Assembly (NCBI RefSeq): GCF_019320115.1
Contig: NC_089581.1
Coordinates: 65,453,310-65,517,309 of the forward strand
From: Miscanthus floridulus
Taxonomy: Eukaryota > Streptophyta > Magnoliopsida > Poales > Poaceae
DNA length: 64,000 nt
Reading direction: 5' to 3'
This document shows positions 11,141 to 21,742 of this stretch, one piece after another. The stretch's first letter is position 1. Each line of letters begins with the position of its first letter. Made by a program: the position numbers and the translations under genes. The notes beneath the pieces were generated by a model. That model did not search any database, was not told the DNA's origin, and worked only from the letters and a program-made list of their open reading frames with translations.

Positions 11141-11957
11141 CTAGAAGCCACCGAAGAACCCGGCGTTGCGCTGCGTCTCGCCGTGGTCCTCTGCGAACTT
11201 CTTGGGGATGGTGGTGGTGGGCTCCAGGACGCCGCTGCCGTGACTCTTGGGCTCCTTGGCTCTGGGTTTGCGCTTGCGTGTGGACCACGCGACGTGGCGG
11301 TCGCAGAACAGGTACCCCGGCACGGCCGCCTTCTTGCAGCGCCACCGCTTCCCGTCGTTCCGGCTGCACCTGGTGGCGGCGGCGTCCTGCGGCTCCGGCT
11401 TGGGCACGTCGTCCGTTGCGCTGCTGCGCGGGACAGGGGACAGAAAGAAGGAAAGAAAGCGATTTGTCAGCTACCCCACCCGAGAGAGATCTCCTAGGGA
11501 CACCTGAACAGAGGATCTTGACACACACCTGTTCCTGTTCCTGTTCCCAGAGGCAGGCGCGGCGGCGGCGGGGCGGACCCGGTCGTCGTCTCGGACTCCG
11601 GCGGCGAGGATCGGCCGCTTCTCCTCCTCCTCTGCCTCCTTGCCCTCCTCCTCCCGTGGTTTCTCCTGCACCAAGAACGGCAGGCAGGCAAGTGGTGAGC
11701 AGAACGGGAGGAAAGAAAGATCACCGCCTCCCCTCCCGGCCTCCCGGCACGGAAGGCGAACAGGCCCCTGGCACAAGAACCGATCGGGAACCGGCACGCC
11801 AACGCCCACGACGATTCAGCCCGCGCGGCTCGTGCAACAGATACACACAGGCAAGCAATAAGCGCCGGCATCTCACCATGGGTTGCTGCAGCGGCAGGGG
11901 AGGCGGCGGCGGTCCCGGCGATGCTGCCCTGGCAGGGGGGCGCTTCCGGATCCTCAT
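11141..11957 (-). CDS. WRC-domain (GRF-type zinc finger) protein, three exons
   Basis: Likely an intact host gene. Exon 1 is 11957-11877 (MRIRKRPPAR..., ending before GTGAGA), exon 2 is 11665-11529 and exon 3 is 11423-11141. All junctions are GT-AG, phases agree, and the three exons sum to 501 nt (166 residues plus stop). The protein has a basic Pro-rich start, an acidic Glu stretch and a WRC domain at about residues 91-117. In it C92, C102, C113 and H116 give the exact C-X9-C-X10-C-X2-H pattern, followed by a basic RKRKPR segment that could be a nuclear signal. WRC domains bind DNA in growth-regulating factors, but the N-terminal QLQ domain of true GRFs is absent. This is therefore a WRC-only protein, probably nuclear. 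Transcription is leftward; upstream sequence is GC-rich with no clear TATA box. The start codon fits the MRIRK opening known to me from related plant proteins. Confidence 0.8.
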
Positions 11958-12590
11958 GGCCCCCGCCTCGCACCGGCCCGGCCTTGCCTGCTCCGGAGAT
12001 CGCGTTGGGTTGCCTGCCCCGCTGGGCGGTGGCCGCTCCCTTCTCTCTCTTGCAAGTCCCCACGCGTCTCACTGGTCTTGGTCGCTTGATCTGCAGTAGT
12101 ACCAGTAGTCGTGGTGGTAGCGGTCCAGTCCACCAATACTTTCCCTAGCCTCGCCCTCGCGAGGCTGCTGCCGTCCGTTCTTTTTTCTCCGTTCAGTTCA
12201 GGCAGACACGGTAAACTTCCATTTTCCGCCCCAACCTGCCATATGTATCGTGTTGTTATCAGTACCACTGGCGTCCGGATGTCCGGTCTCATGCCTGTGT
12301 CCAGACACACCTCCCGCGCTCCCGTCACGTATCGCATTCCACGCGTTACATCTCATTCCCAACTAGCGCCAGCGTTCAAAACCGTGGGCCGCACCCATCC
12401 CACGCCTCGCACGGCAGAAACCGTGCCCCTGCGCCCATCCAACATCCGCACGGTGGAACGCACTCCACGCCCCCACAGTGGAACCAGGACCCACGCTCAC
12501 CTACCCTGCTTGCAGAGGCGTCTGCAGGCCTCAGGCTCCGGCACGTGAACCACGGCGGCGCACCGGCAACAACAAGCGGACAACGGCGTG
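11958..12590. promoter_or_regulatory. Upstream/5' UTR region of the WRC gene
   Basis: GC-rich sequence immediately upstream of the minus-strand ATG, with CT- and AG-rich stretches (for example AGAGAGAGAAGGGAG on the minus strand near 12050). It plausibly holds the 5' UTR and promoter, but no TATA box or initiator can be fixed by eye. Confidence 0.35.
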
Positions 12591-13640
12591 TAATACCCGA
12601 TCTACTTTTGAAACATCTAGATGAAGCATTTGCAAGATAAATCTGAAAACAGATTAAACAATTGAAACATGTGTATGTAGCCATTGCAACATATGCAATA
12701 CCGCAATCTATTTTTGAAACATCCAGACGAAACATTTGCCATATAAGTTTAAAATAGATGAAACACTTGAAATATACGTGTGTAGCCTTGTAACATATGC
12801 AACACCAAGATCAACTTTTGAAATATCTATATGAAACATTTAAAACAAACGTCCGAAACAACTAAAACATAGGCCTGAAAACACTCCAAGCACGACGTCG
12901 CCGACGACCATGGCCTACCTGCTGGAAAACTGCGGTACTGGCGGCAACCTCCTCCCGATGGTGCCGAGGTAGTGGTGGTGGCGTGGTCCATGCTATAGCC
13001 GCGACGGGCAAGGTGGATGGGGCGCGGCGGGGGGACGTCTCGCGCAGCAGGGCGCAGGATTGGGGCGGACCCGACGCGGGATGGGGTGCGGACGGGGATG
13101 GCCGCCATGGGCGAGATAGAGTGGAGCGAGCAGACGACGCGGTGGAGCGGCCGCGCGGGGCAGATGTCGAGGTCGAGGCGGGTGGCACGGCGAAGGCAGC
13201 CACGGCGGGCGTAAGGCGCAGTGGAGGCACCCTCGAACACTACTGTGGTTGGGTGAGTGAGGAAATGAGAACGCAGGCCGGTTGCCTGGACCGCCGGTCC
13301 GTTGGCCCAAGAACGTGTCCGGACGGGTTGCCTGCAACGAACGCCTGCGAGTATTATCGTTGTTGCTTCCTGGGGTGGGCTCGGGCGCTCCAGCTCGGTC
13401 TACCGGGTCCCATCGCGGTCGCCACTTTCTTTCTGGCGGTTGCGGGATCCGGCCGTGCCGTGCCGTGCGCGTGGGGACTGTCAGCGAGAGCGAGGGGACG
13501 GGGGAATGTTCCGTTTCCTTCCGCTGCGGGGCTTCGGCGGCAGAGGCAGAGAAGATCTGGAGGAAAGCTAGGGGCCGCGAGCCGCGCACGGCTGCTGGGG
13601 AGTGGGGACCGTGACGTTCATTGTTTGGTGATGAGTTGGT
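12591..13640. repeat. Unclassified repeat: 105 bp tandem module plus GC-rich tail
   Basis: Three diverged tandem units start near 12604, 12709 and 12814 (ACTTTTGAAACATC..., period about 105 bp) and are rich in GAAACAT and GCAACATA. A very GC-rich ~750 bp stretch follows. Such GAAACAT-rich modules recur in grass transposons as I remember them, but no terminal repeats or duplications could be fixed. Long open frames in the GC-rich part show no recognisable domain and overlap on both strands, so I do not call a gene. Confidence 0.4.
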
Positions 13641-14036
13641 GACTTGGTGGGCGCCCGTTGACGGCGTGGACGGTGGTGGACCGTGGTGGTCCGGTGGAGT
13701 GGAGGTGGACTCGCTGTCTGTTGCTGCTGCTGCGGCGGCGTTCGTTCCAGACGGAGGCCGAGTAGAGTAGTCGAACGAGGACGCGTGACTGCCGTGATTC
13801 TTGTTGCGGACTGCCGAGTCACGCGGCTCGGTGGCTTCCTTTTTGTAAACGCTTTTCCGGCTGCTGATTTGATTTGAGACGGTCCGCCTGATCGGTCTCC
13901 TTACGCTCTGCGTTCGGCCAGGGAAACGCCGCGTGGAAAGTAAAGCGTCTGGGTCTGCCTATGGTTCTAGTTCGAGATATCGGGAGTGTACACACTCCAC
14001 ACATCAAGAGACACAAAATGTAAAGACAGTAGTACT
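13641..14036. other. Unassigned GC-rich to mixed interval
   Basis: About 400 bp with short GTGGTGG-like and GCTGCTGCTG runs. Nothing identifiable. Confidence 0.3.
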
Positions 14037-14382
14037 AAGGGTTTGTTTAGTTCGCGAAATGAAAATTTTTTAGCGTCACATTGATATGTCGGAAGGATGT
14101 CGGAAGAGGTTTTTGGATACTAATAAAAAAATAAATTACAGAACCCATCAGAAAACTGCGAGACGAATCTAATGATACTAATTAATCGGTTATTAGCACA
14201 TGTGGGTTACTGTAGTACTTAAGGCTTTTCATGGACTAATTAGGCTTAAAAGATTCGTCTCACGATTTTGCCGAGAACTGTACAATTAGTTTTTTTTCGT
14301 CTACATTTAGTACTCTATGCATATGTCGCAAGATTCGATGTGATACTTTTAGGATAAAAATTTTTAGAAACTAAACCGGGTG
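14037..14382. mobile_element. MITE of the GTTTGTTTAGTT type
   Basis: The left end is GGGTTTGTTTAGTT...AAAATTTTTTAG. The right end is ...AAAAATTTTTAGAAACTAAACCGGGT, its imperfect inverse. The interior has phrases common to a very abundant grass MITE group (TTAGGCTTAAAAGATTCGTCTC, CGTCTACATTTAGTACT, TCGCAAGATTCGATGTGA). It is about 345 bp and non-coding. The superfamily (hAT or Harbinger) is uncertain. Confidence 0.75.
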
Positions 14383-14566
14383 TGAGATCTTTTGGATCGA
14401 GAAATGCACTTTCCACTCGTTGCTTTGCTTGGTACTGTACGTATGCCATGCGTACGAATGAATAACATTCGCAACCGCGCATAGCTCTACCAGCCACCGT
14501 CAGAATCCCACCGCGCGCATGCGCGTCGGACAGCCAGCCACGGGCTACGAGGCACGAGCGGATTGC

Positions 14567-14859
14567 TCAGACCCCGGCGTCCAGGCGCACGGCGCCGACC
14601 AGTGCGGCTCCCTCGAGGACGCGCTGGACGGCCTCGCTGGCGCAGCAGGCTGCGCGCAGCCGCCGCAGGGCGCGCCTGTACAGCGCCGTCACCCACCACA
14701 GGTGCGCCTGCGGAGCGCTGTCGTCCCCAGGAATCTGCGCCGCGGCCTGCTGCCGCTCCCCCGGAGCCTGGCCACCGCCATCTTCCTCCTCCTGCTCTTC
14801 CCGCTCCCATGCAACGCAACAGTCCGCAGCGCACGGCGCGGAACGTTGCCGGCCATTTC
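14567..14859 (-). pseudogene. Possible orphan terminal exon of an unrecognised gene
   Basis: On the minus strand a consensus acceptor (CCTGCAG|G at 14860) opens a 96-codon frame ending in TGA at 14569-14567. It is acidic then Ala/Arg-rich (EEQEEEDGGGQAPGE, then LWWVTALYRRALRRLRAACC) and ends LVGAVRLDAGV. I do not recognise the protein. Competing open frames on both strands are expected in DNA this GC-rich, so this is weak. Upstream exons, if any, would lie where the Copia LTR now sits. Confidence 0.25.
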
Positions 14860-14941
14860 CTGCAGGTCACTCATGCTCCTCATCTCCTCTGCACTACCAA
14901 GAGCCGCAGCTCACGGCTCGCAAGCTAGAGGTATTTAAGGG

Positions 14942-15283
14942 TGATTTCCTTAGTTTACAAGATAATGCTGACTAAGAGTCGTAGTCGAACGTCGTGCGGT
15001 GCAGACATGTTCCATTGTCCCGGTGGTGGCACTGCAGAGGCGACGGTGAGGTCGATGACGGCTTCCCGTTGCTAGCAGCATCTTCTCTCTGGATCGGTTC
15101 ACGTTAGGAAATGGTCGGTCGGGTGTCTGGTAGCTCAGGGGAACCTAGTGTCGTGTGCCTCGGCCTCCACCTCTCTTTTATGGTGCTGTGCGATGGGAGT
15201 TCACCAACCATTGAGCGGTTGGACGCTCCCGATCAGGGCACGGATCTAAGGGCCCAATTGGCCGGTGGAGATCATAACTAACA
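14942..15283 (-). repeat. Copia LTR (3' LTR, minus orientation)
   Basis: On the minus strand the LTR begins TGTTAGTTATGATC at 15283. It is preceded by the polypurine tract AAAAGGGAGAA (15284-15294), so it is a 3' LTR. A TATA-like CATAAAAGAG lies near 15172-15182 on the minus strand. The far end at about 14942 is set only by a terminal CA and is uncertain. Confidence 0.65.
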
Positions 15284-15995
15284 TTCTCCCTTTTGATCTT
15301 ACCTTATTCTTTAAATTTAACTTAGTTACTTTATCTTGTTCTCGTTCCATCACAGATCAGTGCATAGAGCGTGTCTCATCGTCACGGTCTGTTGCCATTA
15401 GATTTAACAGCTACAATGCACCTCTTTGTTTTGAAACAGATACACAACTAGGCCCCTTAGTATCAAAAAATTATAGGCTTTCCCAAAAATCCATGTTGAC
15501 TGTGTGTTCTTTGAACGTACTGAATACACTGGGTGGTTAGCCTTTGTTAAGCGGATCCGTAAGTACTTACTCGGTACTTATGTGCTCAATGCTCTCAAAA
15601 TGATTCTAGATTTTCTCCTTTACAACATATATCTTAGTGTCAATGTGTTTGGCAGCACACTTGACTTGTTGTCTTAGGAGTTAACTTACTTTAAATAGTT
15701 ATTGTTGTTGTCTACCATTGTTAAATCCGGGTACAAATTCCCTTAACCTCATTTTGTCTGTTTCTAAAGCCTCATGTCAAGCTATACTATGGTATGCATC
15801 ACTGATGACACCACAACTGTTTCTTTGGAGTTTTTCCACAATAATACTCCAACTGTGAGTGTTAGCAACTGCTGTGGATTTCACTACACATCTCGCCAAT
15901 ACTTAACTTTTGTACCATCAACTATTTGAGAGTTCTTATTCTTTCTTATTTAGCATAAGGCCTATAATACTTTGTAAAATTACAAGACATTCTCA
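15284..15995 (-). pseudogene. Copia polyprotein C-terminus (RNase H), decayed
   Basis: Minus-strand translation in shifting frames gives the end of a Ty1-copia RNase H domain. The pieces are KSTAVANTHSWSIIVEKLQ near 15860, then KHIDTKIYVVKEKI, IEHISTE and TDPLNKG...PPSVF down to about 15500. The order and spacing match the conserved Copia tail HIDxKYxVVK...ISTxxxLADPLTKGLPP. There are multiple stops and frameshifts. Upstream it is cut at about 15995 by the Gypsy integrase fragment. The 3' LTR follows directly. Confidence 0.7.
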
Positions 15996-16735
15996 ACTCA
16001 ATTCGATCAATCAAATCAAGCAGTGCTGTTCTTCACTAATATCATCCACAGGTTCGGGGTTCCAAACACCATCATCACTGACAATGGGACACAATTCACC
16101 GGCCACAAGTTCCTAACGTTCTGCGATGACCACCACATCCGTGTGGCCTAGTCGGCCATAGGACACCCTAGGACAAACGGCCAAGCAGAACGTGCCAACG
16201 ACATGACCCTACAAGGCCTCAAGCCAAGAATATACGACCGGTTGAAGAAATTTGGCAAGAAATGGCTTGCTGAACTCCCGTCGGTCATCTGGAGCCTGAG
16301 GAACACTCCAAGCCGAGCCACGGGGTTCACACTGTTCTTCCTGGTCTATGGAGCCGAGGCCATCCTCCCCACTGACTTGGAGTACGGTTCCCCGAGGCTA
16401 CAGGCCTACAACGAGCAAAGCAACCGCACTGCCTGCGAGGATGCCCTCAACCAACTGGAGGAAGCCCGAGACGTTGCGCTGCTACACTCGGCCAAGTACA
16501 AGCAAGCCCTACGACGCTATCAAGCTCAGCGCATTCAAGGCTGAGACCTGAAAGTGGGCGACCTGGTGCTGAGACTAAGGCAGAGCAACAAGGGCCGCCA
16601 CAAGCTGACCCCGCCATGGGAAGGGCCGTACATCGTCGCCCAAGTGCTAACGCCCGAGACCTACAAGCTAGCCAACGAGAAGGGCGAAATCCTCACCAAC
16701 GCTTGGAACATAGAATAGCTACGTTGCTTCTACCC
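15996..16735 (+). pseudogene. Tat-type Gypsy integrase, C-terminal fragment (upstream copy)
   Basis: Close copy of the integrase at 24.2-24.97 kb, starting in mid-core (GATCAATCAAATCAA at about 16003). It keeps the second and third catalytic residues: TDNGTQF with D near 16078 and NGQAERAN with E near 16186. It also keeps GFTLFFLVYGAEAILPTDLE and the C-terminal domain LTPPWEGPYIVAQVL...NAWNIE. It differs by transition stops (WSAIG has TAG at 16149; RIQG is followed by TGA). It ends at TAG near 16717 or TAA at 16737. The N-terminal half is missing; the left edge abuts the Copia fragment with no LTR. Confidence 0.85.
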
Positions 16736-17363
16736 TTAAATTTCCAAGCATTGTATACATTGTTTCTCGAAATACAATAAAGAAGTGTTCTTTAGTTATT
16801 CTAATTTTTCGAGAAACCCCCCGAACCTATCGATGGGGGATCAACGTTATGATAACGCTACAAGGGAGACTCGGCTCTGCCTCTGTAGAGATGCCCACTG
16901 TGGGGCTCGAACAAGACTCAGCTCTGCCTCTACAGAACCGAGCCTCCCTCGGGGGCTAGAAGGGGTGGAACCCCCCCTAAGTCCTAGGCACCATTTTTTA
17001 GTTGTTTTTCAAAAAAATTTCTACGCCAAACTCTCTAGCGTGCTCTGACAAATTGATTGTAAAAAAACTAAGGACCAAAAGTCTGTCTCAGGGCCAAAAG
17101 GTCGGCCGAGCCGCGAGACGGCCTATGCCTCCGGGCTATGACAACTCCCTCACCACCTTTTGCCTGAGGGGAGCTTAGGCTCCGAGGAAGTTTCTTGCAA
17201 CTGATATGTTCAGAGACAAGACAGAGGGCAGAGGCTCAGAAATAGAATAAAAAACAATTAAAAAGCGTAGACGCATAAGTACTTTAAAAAGGGCCTCGAC
17301 GGCCACAAGCGTTACGGTACAATAATAATCCTAATCCATTTACATGGCCCCCTTTGTCCCAGG
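16736..17363. other. Spacer between integrase and antisense ORF (upstream copy)
   Basis: Non-coding, alignable with 24970-25537 of the downstream copy (shared phrase ACAATAAAGAAGTGTTCTTTAGTT versus ACAATTAAAAAGTGTTCTTTAGTTGG, split here by chance differences). This is where convergent sense pol and antisense ORF transcripts would end. Confidence 0.6.
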
Positions 17364-19580
17364 TCAGAACTCAGGGTCGCCAGCGTCGGCGGTTGGCGCA
17401 GGAGGAACCACCTCCTCTTCGAACAGCTTGGCCAGCGCCGTGCCAGGGGCCTCAGCCGCCTCCATCAGCTTCATGACCTCCTCCTCGGCCTACTCGTCAT
17501 CCTTAGCCAAGACATAACCATCGCTAATGGCCTCGAGGTCGACACCGGCATAGTGCGAGGAGACGACGGCCAAGGCGCGCTTGACGCCTGTGTGCAGCGC
17601 CCCCCGGAACCGCTCGCAGACTCGGCCGCTCAACGCGATCAAACGACTCCCAAGGGAGCTGCTTGGCTCGACCCCCCCAACCTTCAGGGCCTCGCAGGCG
17701 GTACGGGCGGCGCTCTGCAGCGTGTTGTGCTCCTGGATCTTAGCCTCGAGCATCGCCTGCACTTCAACGGAGGCCTCAGCTGCCTAGGAGACCTCCTTCT
17801 CCAACCCTGCGCCAAGACAAATGGGATGGGGTTAAGCACAAAAGGAAATAAGCCAAACAAGGGCGAAGGCCTATGGGACTCACCCTCAGCTTTCTCTTTC
17901 CAGCTTTGGACCTCGACCCAAGAGGCCTCGGCCACCTTGAGGGCCTCCAGCAAGGCACCTTTTGTCAGCAGGTGCGCACCCTGCTCCGCCCCCAGCTACC
18001 CGACGATGGCCTTGGCAGAGACCTTCGCTTGTTCGGCCCGGGACCTGAAGGTGTCCTACTCGCCGGCCACGCGGGTCAACTCCTCCTCCAGCTCCTTGAT
18101 CCGCGCACGCCAAAGGGGTGGCCTGCTCCCAAGTCATGGCTGCCTCAGCCTTCATGTCAGCACAGCGAAGGCGGAGGTCCTCCTCCTCCACGCTCCGCAC
18201 CGATAGAAGCTTGTTGGCATTGGTGAGCAGGTCCTTCTGCTGCCGGAGCTGGTCCCAGATGCCCCTCTCCCACCGGAGGAACAACGACTTCCCAACGGAC
18301 CAGGCCTCGAGCTCCTAGATAGGCAGAACAAACATCAAGCACTGTAAGAAAACTCAAGAAAAGACGACATAGCACGAAAAAAGAAAGCGTGCACCTGGGC
18401 GACGCCGGACAGATCGCCAGCCACGATGGACAGCGCTGTCCGCAGCGACCGCTTCGCCAGCTGGCAGAATTGCTCGAAGGAGCCCCAGCGCCCCCCTCGG
18501 CCGTGTCCTCGAGGGCGAACAGAGGCTCCCCCTCAGGGTTGTCCCGGCTCCGCCACAAGACACGTGGGCTATCCCACCCGCGGGGCTTGGGTTGTACCTA
18601 GAAAAGAGCCGAGCTCCCCTCGCCCGAGGTCAGAGCTGGCTGCTCCACGATACTTGCCGCCTCGGCGTCTGCCACCTCCTTTCCCCAGGAAGTATCGTCG
18701 GAGGAGATTGAATGGACCTCCACCTCCTGGGTGCTTCCCTGCGATGGCGCCAGGTCTTGGACCAAGGGCGGTACTACAGCTTGCCCTACCTCCGTCTCCA
18801 TATCCTGGGCCACTGGCTTCGCCGCGCCCACGCCAGCCTCTGCCACCTCGACCTCGGTGGTCCTGGGAGCCTCGGCCTCCGTCGCTTCGGCCTCGGAGGT
18901 CCTAGGGGCCTCGGCCTCGCCCTCGGTGGCCTCAGTGACTAGGGGCGCCTCGGCTTCATCTGACGCACGGGCCTTGGCCTCATGGGGAGTAGGCGCCTCC
19001 TCCCCCGCTTGCTTCATGGCCGCCTCGGTAGCCTCTCCTTGGGCGACCGGCTCCTTCAGGTCAGCCCTGGCCGACGCCGCGCCACGCTCTATGGTGCTGG
19101 TGCTCACCTTGAGTGCCTTACGCGGTGCCAAGGCAGGCACTTCCGCCTGACGCTTCCGGCTGAAGACAAAGCGCTCATGGGGTTAGCATACGGCCAAAGA
19201 ACGAGCGGGAAATGCTGCAACTCCACTAACAAAACACTTACCTCGAACAGGGACATAACCACTTCTGCACTGCGTCCCTCATCCTCTGCAATGGCGGTGG
19301 CGACGGTAGTGGCATGACCTCTGTGTCCGCCGGTTGGTGGCCAACCCTTGCTGGACTCCAGCGCCCCCTCGACCCTCTGCGAAGGTGGTTGCGTCGCCCC
19401 CGCCGCCACCTGCTCCACCTCCACCGTCGAGCCCACCGGGCCGGCGCGCTTCCCTAACGCCCATGCTTCGGGCGTGTTGGCCTCGGCCCCGGGGCGGGTG
19501 ATCGCCGGCCCCGAGGCATCCTCTCCTCCTCCTCCTGGAAACGTCGGGCTACTCGTCGACGCCTCGTGATGTGCACCACC
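17364..19580 (-). pseudogene. Antisense ORF of Tat element, truncated upstream copy
   Basis: Minus-strand gene fragment homologous to the 3' two-thirds of the complete antisense ORF at 25538-29306. Reading leftward it has a Ser/Pro/Ala-rich low-complexity exon (19460-18600) rich in EAPRTSEAEATEAE, coiled-coil exons at about 18280-17880, and a last exon ending TGVKRALAVVSSHYAGVDLE (about 17590-17530), with stop TGA at 17366-17364. Introns with GT-AG borders separate the exons (for example around 17800-17885). The 5' part, including the conserved PF04195-like core, is missing because the sequence jumps into gag at about 19600. Confidence 0.75.
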
Positions 19581-19648
19581 GCATCCATGATGACGAAGGG
19601 AGTGAGCAGCCCCCAGTCTTCAATCACGCTAGCTAGAACGTCGCGGCT

Positions 19649-20757
19649 GTGGCAATGCTGGTCCGCGCAATGCCCGAGCCTTCTACCACAGAGGGACGGC
19701 GGGTCCGCGGCGAGCTCCGGGATCTCCTAGAGACTACCGCAATTCAGCAAGCCGAGAGTTCCGCCTCCCGACGGCACGGGGGTGTCTCGAACCTGCCCGT
19801 GGCATCGCCTCGGCAGGACAGGGAAGCCTCGGCTCGTCCCAAACCTGCTCGAGCGCCGATAGCCCATAGGGTCCTCGTGCTTTTGGACCACCTCGGCAAT
19901 CGACGCGAGGTGCAGGGAGACCATGAGGTGGTCAGCAGGTGACGACGGCACGACAACGAGGGGCCCTCTCAGGGCTACCACCCACATCGAGGCAGTCGCT
20001 ACGACAGCGAGGAGGACCGCAGTCCTTCTCCTGAACCGCCAGGCCCTCGGGTCTTCAGCAGGGCCATCCGCGCTGCCCTTTTCCCGGCCCAGTTTCGGCA
20101 ACTAGCCAATCTCGCGAAATATAGCGGCGAGACCAACCCCGAACTCTGGCTTGCCGATTACCGCGTGGCCTGCCAGCTCGGTGGCACAGATGATGACCTG
20201 CTCATCATCCGCAACCTCCCCTTACTCTTGTCAGACTCAGCGCGAGCCTAGCTCGAGCACCTTCCTCCCTCACAAATCCACGACTGGCGCGACTTGGTTA
20301 GGATCTTCGTTGGGAACTTCCAAGGCACATACGTGCGCCCTGGGAATTCCTAGGAACTTAAAAGCTATCGTTAGAAGCCAGACGAGTCTCTCCGAGACTT
20401 CATCCGGCGCTTCTCCAAACAGTGCACCGAGTTGCCCAGCGTCGGCGACTCGGAGATCATCCAGGCTTTCCTCTCCGGCACCACCTGCCAAGACCTAGTT
20501 TGGGAGTTAGGTCGGAACGTGCCGTGCACCGCTGCTGTGCTCCTCGACATCGCCACCAACTTCACCTCGGGCGAGGAGGCTGTCGGAGCCATCTTCCCCG
20601 ACAGCGACACCAAGGGAAAACGAAGGGACGAGGCCCCCGAGGCCTCGGCCTCCCACCTCCCCAAGAGAAAGAAAAAGGGGCGCCTAGGGAAGCAGGAGGT
20701 CCTAGAGGCTAATCGGGTCGGGGCCGTAGAACGCAAGAATCCCTGAGGCCCTAAAGG
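19649..20757 (+). pseudogene. Tat-lineage Gypsy gag (N-terminal and core), stop-containing
   Basis: Encodes the Gag that would form the virus-like particle of a Ty3/Gypsy retrotransposon. The first ATG is 19649. An Arg/Asp-rich linker leads into the conserved core AQFRQLANLAKYSGETNPEL (20089-20150), then WLADYRVACQLGG, DESLRDFIRRFSKQCTELP and FLSGTTCQDLVWELG. A basic KKKGRLGKQ tail follows near 20670. In-frame stops occur near 19943 (TGA), 20250 (TAG), 20352 (TAG), 20366 (TAG) and 20743 (TGA). The frame otherwise continues into protease, the single-polyprotein arrangement usual for Tat. Confidence 0.85.
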
Positions 20758-21742
20758 CCCTAGGCCTTTCGACGACATGCTCAAGAAACCATGCCCTTAT
20801 CACCAAGGCCTGGTCAAGCATGCCCTCGAGGATTGCTCCATGCTGCGACGTTACTACGCCAGGCTCGGGCTCCCCAACGATGATGCCAAGCAGAAGGGCG
20901 CCGGTGACTGGGACGAAGACAAGGACAATGGGTTCCCTGAGGTACGCAACGCCTTCATGATCTTCGGTGGACCCTTGGCGTGCCTTACGGCGCGGCAGCG
21001 CAAGAGGGAACGCCGAGAAGTCTTCTCGATCAAGGTGGCCACCCCCCAGTACCTTGACTGGTCTCGGGAGGCGATCACCTTCGATCGAGATGACCACCCT
21101 GACCATGTTCCGAATCCCGGGCAGTACCCGCTGGTCGTCGACCCGATCATCGGCAACACCCGACTCTCCAAGGTGTTGATGGATGGAGGCAGCAGCCTCA
21201 ACATCCTCTACGTCAATACCCTAGAGCTCTTGGAGATCGACCGGTCGAGGCTCCAAGGCGGCGTCGTCCCCTTCCATGGCATCGTACCAGGGAAGCGCAT
21301 GCGACCCATCGGGCGCATCGACCTTCTCGTCTGCTTTGGCACCCCCTCCAACTACCGCAAGGAAGTCCTTACCTTCGAGGTAGTCGGGTTCGGGGGAGCC
21401 TACCATGCCATCCTGGGGTGGCCGTGCTACGCCAAGTTCATGGCAGTACCCAACTATACCTACCTCAAGCTCAAGATGCTAGGCCCTAGCGGTGTCATCA
21501 CGATTGAGTCCACGTACGAACATGCATACGACTGCGACGTTAAGTGCATCGAGTACTCCAAGGCCCTTGCAAAGGCCGAGACCCTCATCGCCCACCTCGA
21601 CCAACTTAGTGGCGAGGCGCCTGACTCCAAGCGTCGTGTGGGGGCGTTCGAGCCCACGAAAGCCATCAAACTCGTCCCGGTCTATCCCGCCTACCCCGAT
21701 GACCGAGCGCTGAGGATCAGCGCCACCCTCGATATCAAATAG
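20758..21742 (+). pseudogene. Gag C-terminus and aspartic protease of Tat element
   Basis: A long open frame continues gag. It has a zinc-knuckle-like CPYHQGLVKHALEDC (about 20793-20837), then the protease with active-site box VLMDGGSSLNILY (about 21172-21210). The D-G-G form is the usual one in plant Tat-lineage proteases. FGGAYHAILGWPCYAKF follows near 21390. The frame ends in TAG at 21740-21742 directly before the reverse transcriptase. Known role: maturation of the polyprotein. Confidence 0.87.

Noticed and set aside
11278..12099. 273-codon plus-strand frame
   Set aside because: It is the reverse-strand shadow of the WRC gene and its introns; the minus strand has a coherent splice model and a zinc-finger pattern.
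12983..13642. 219-codon plus-strand and 198-codon minus-strand frames
   Set aside because: GC-rich DNA with overlapping open frames on both strands and no recognisable domain.
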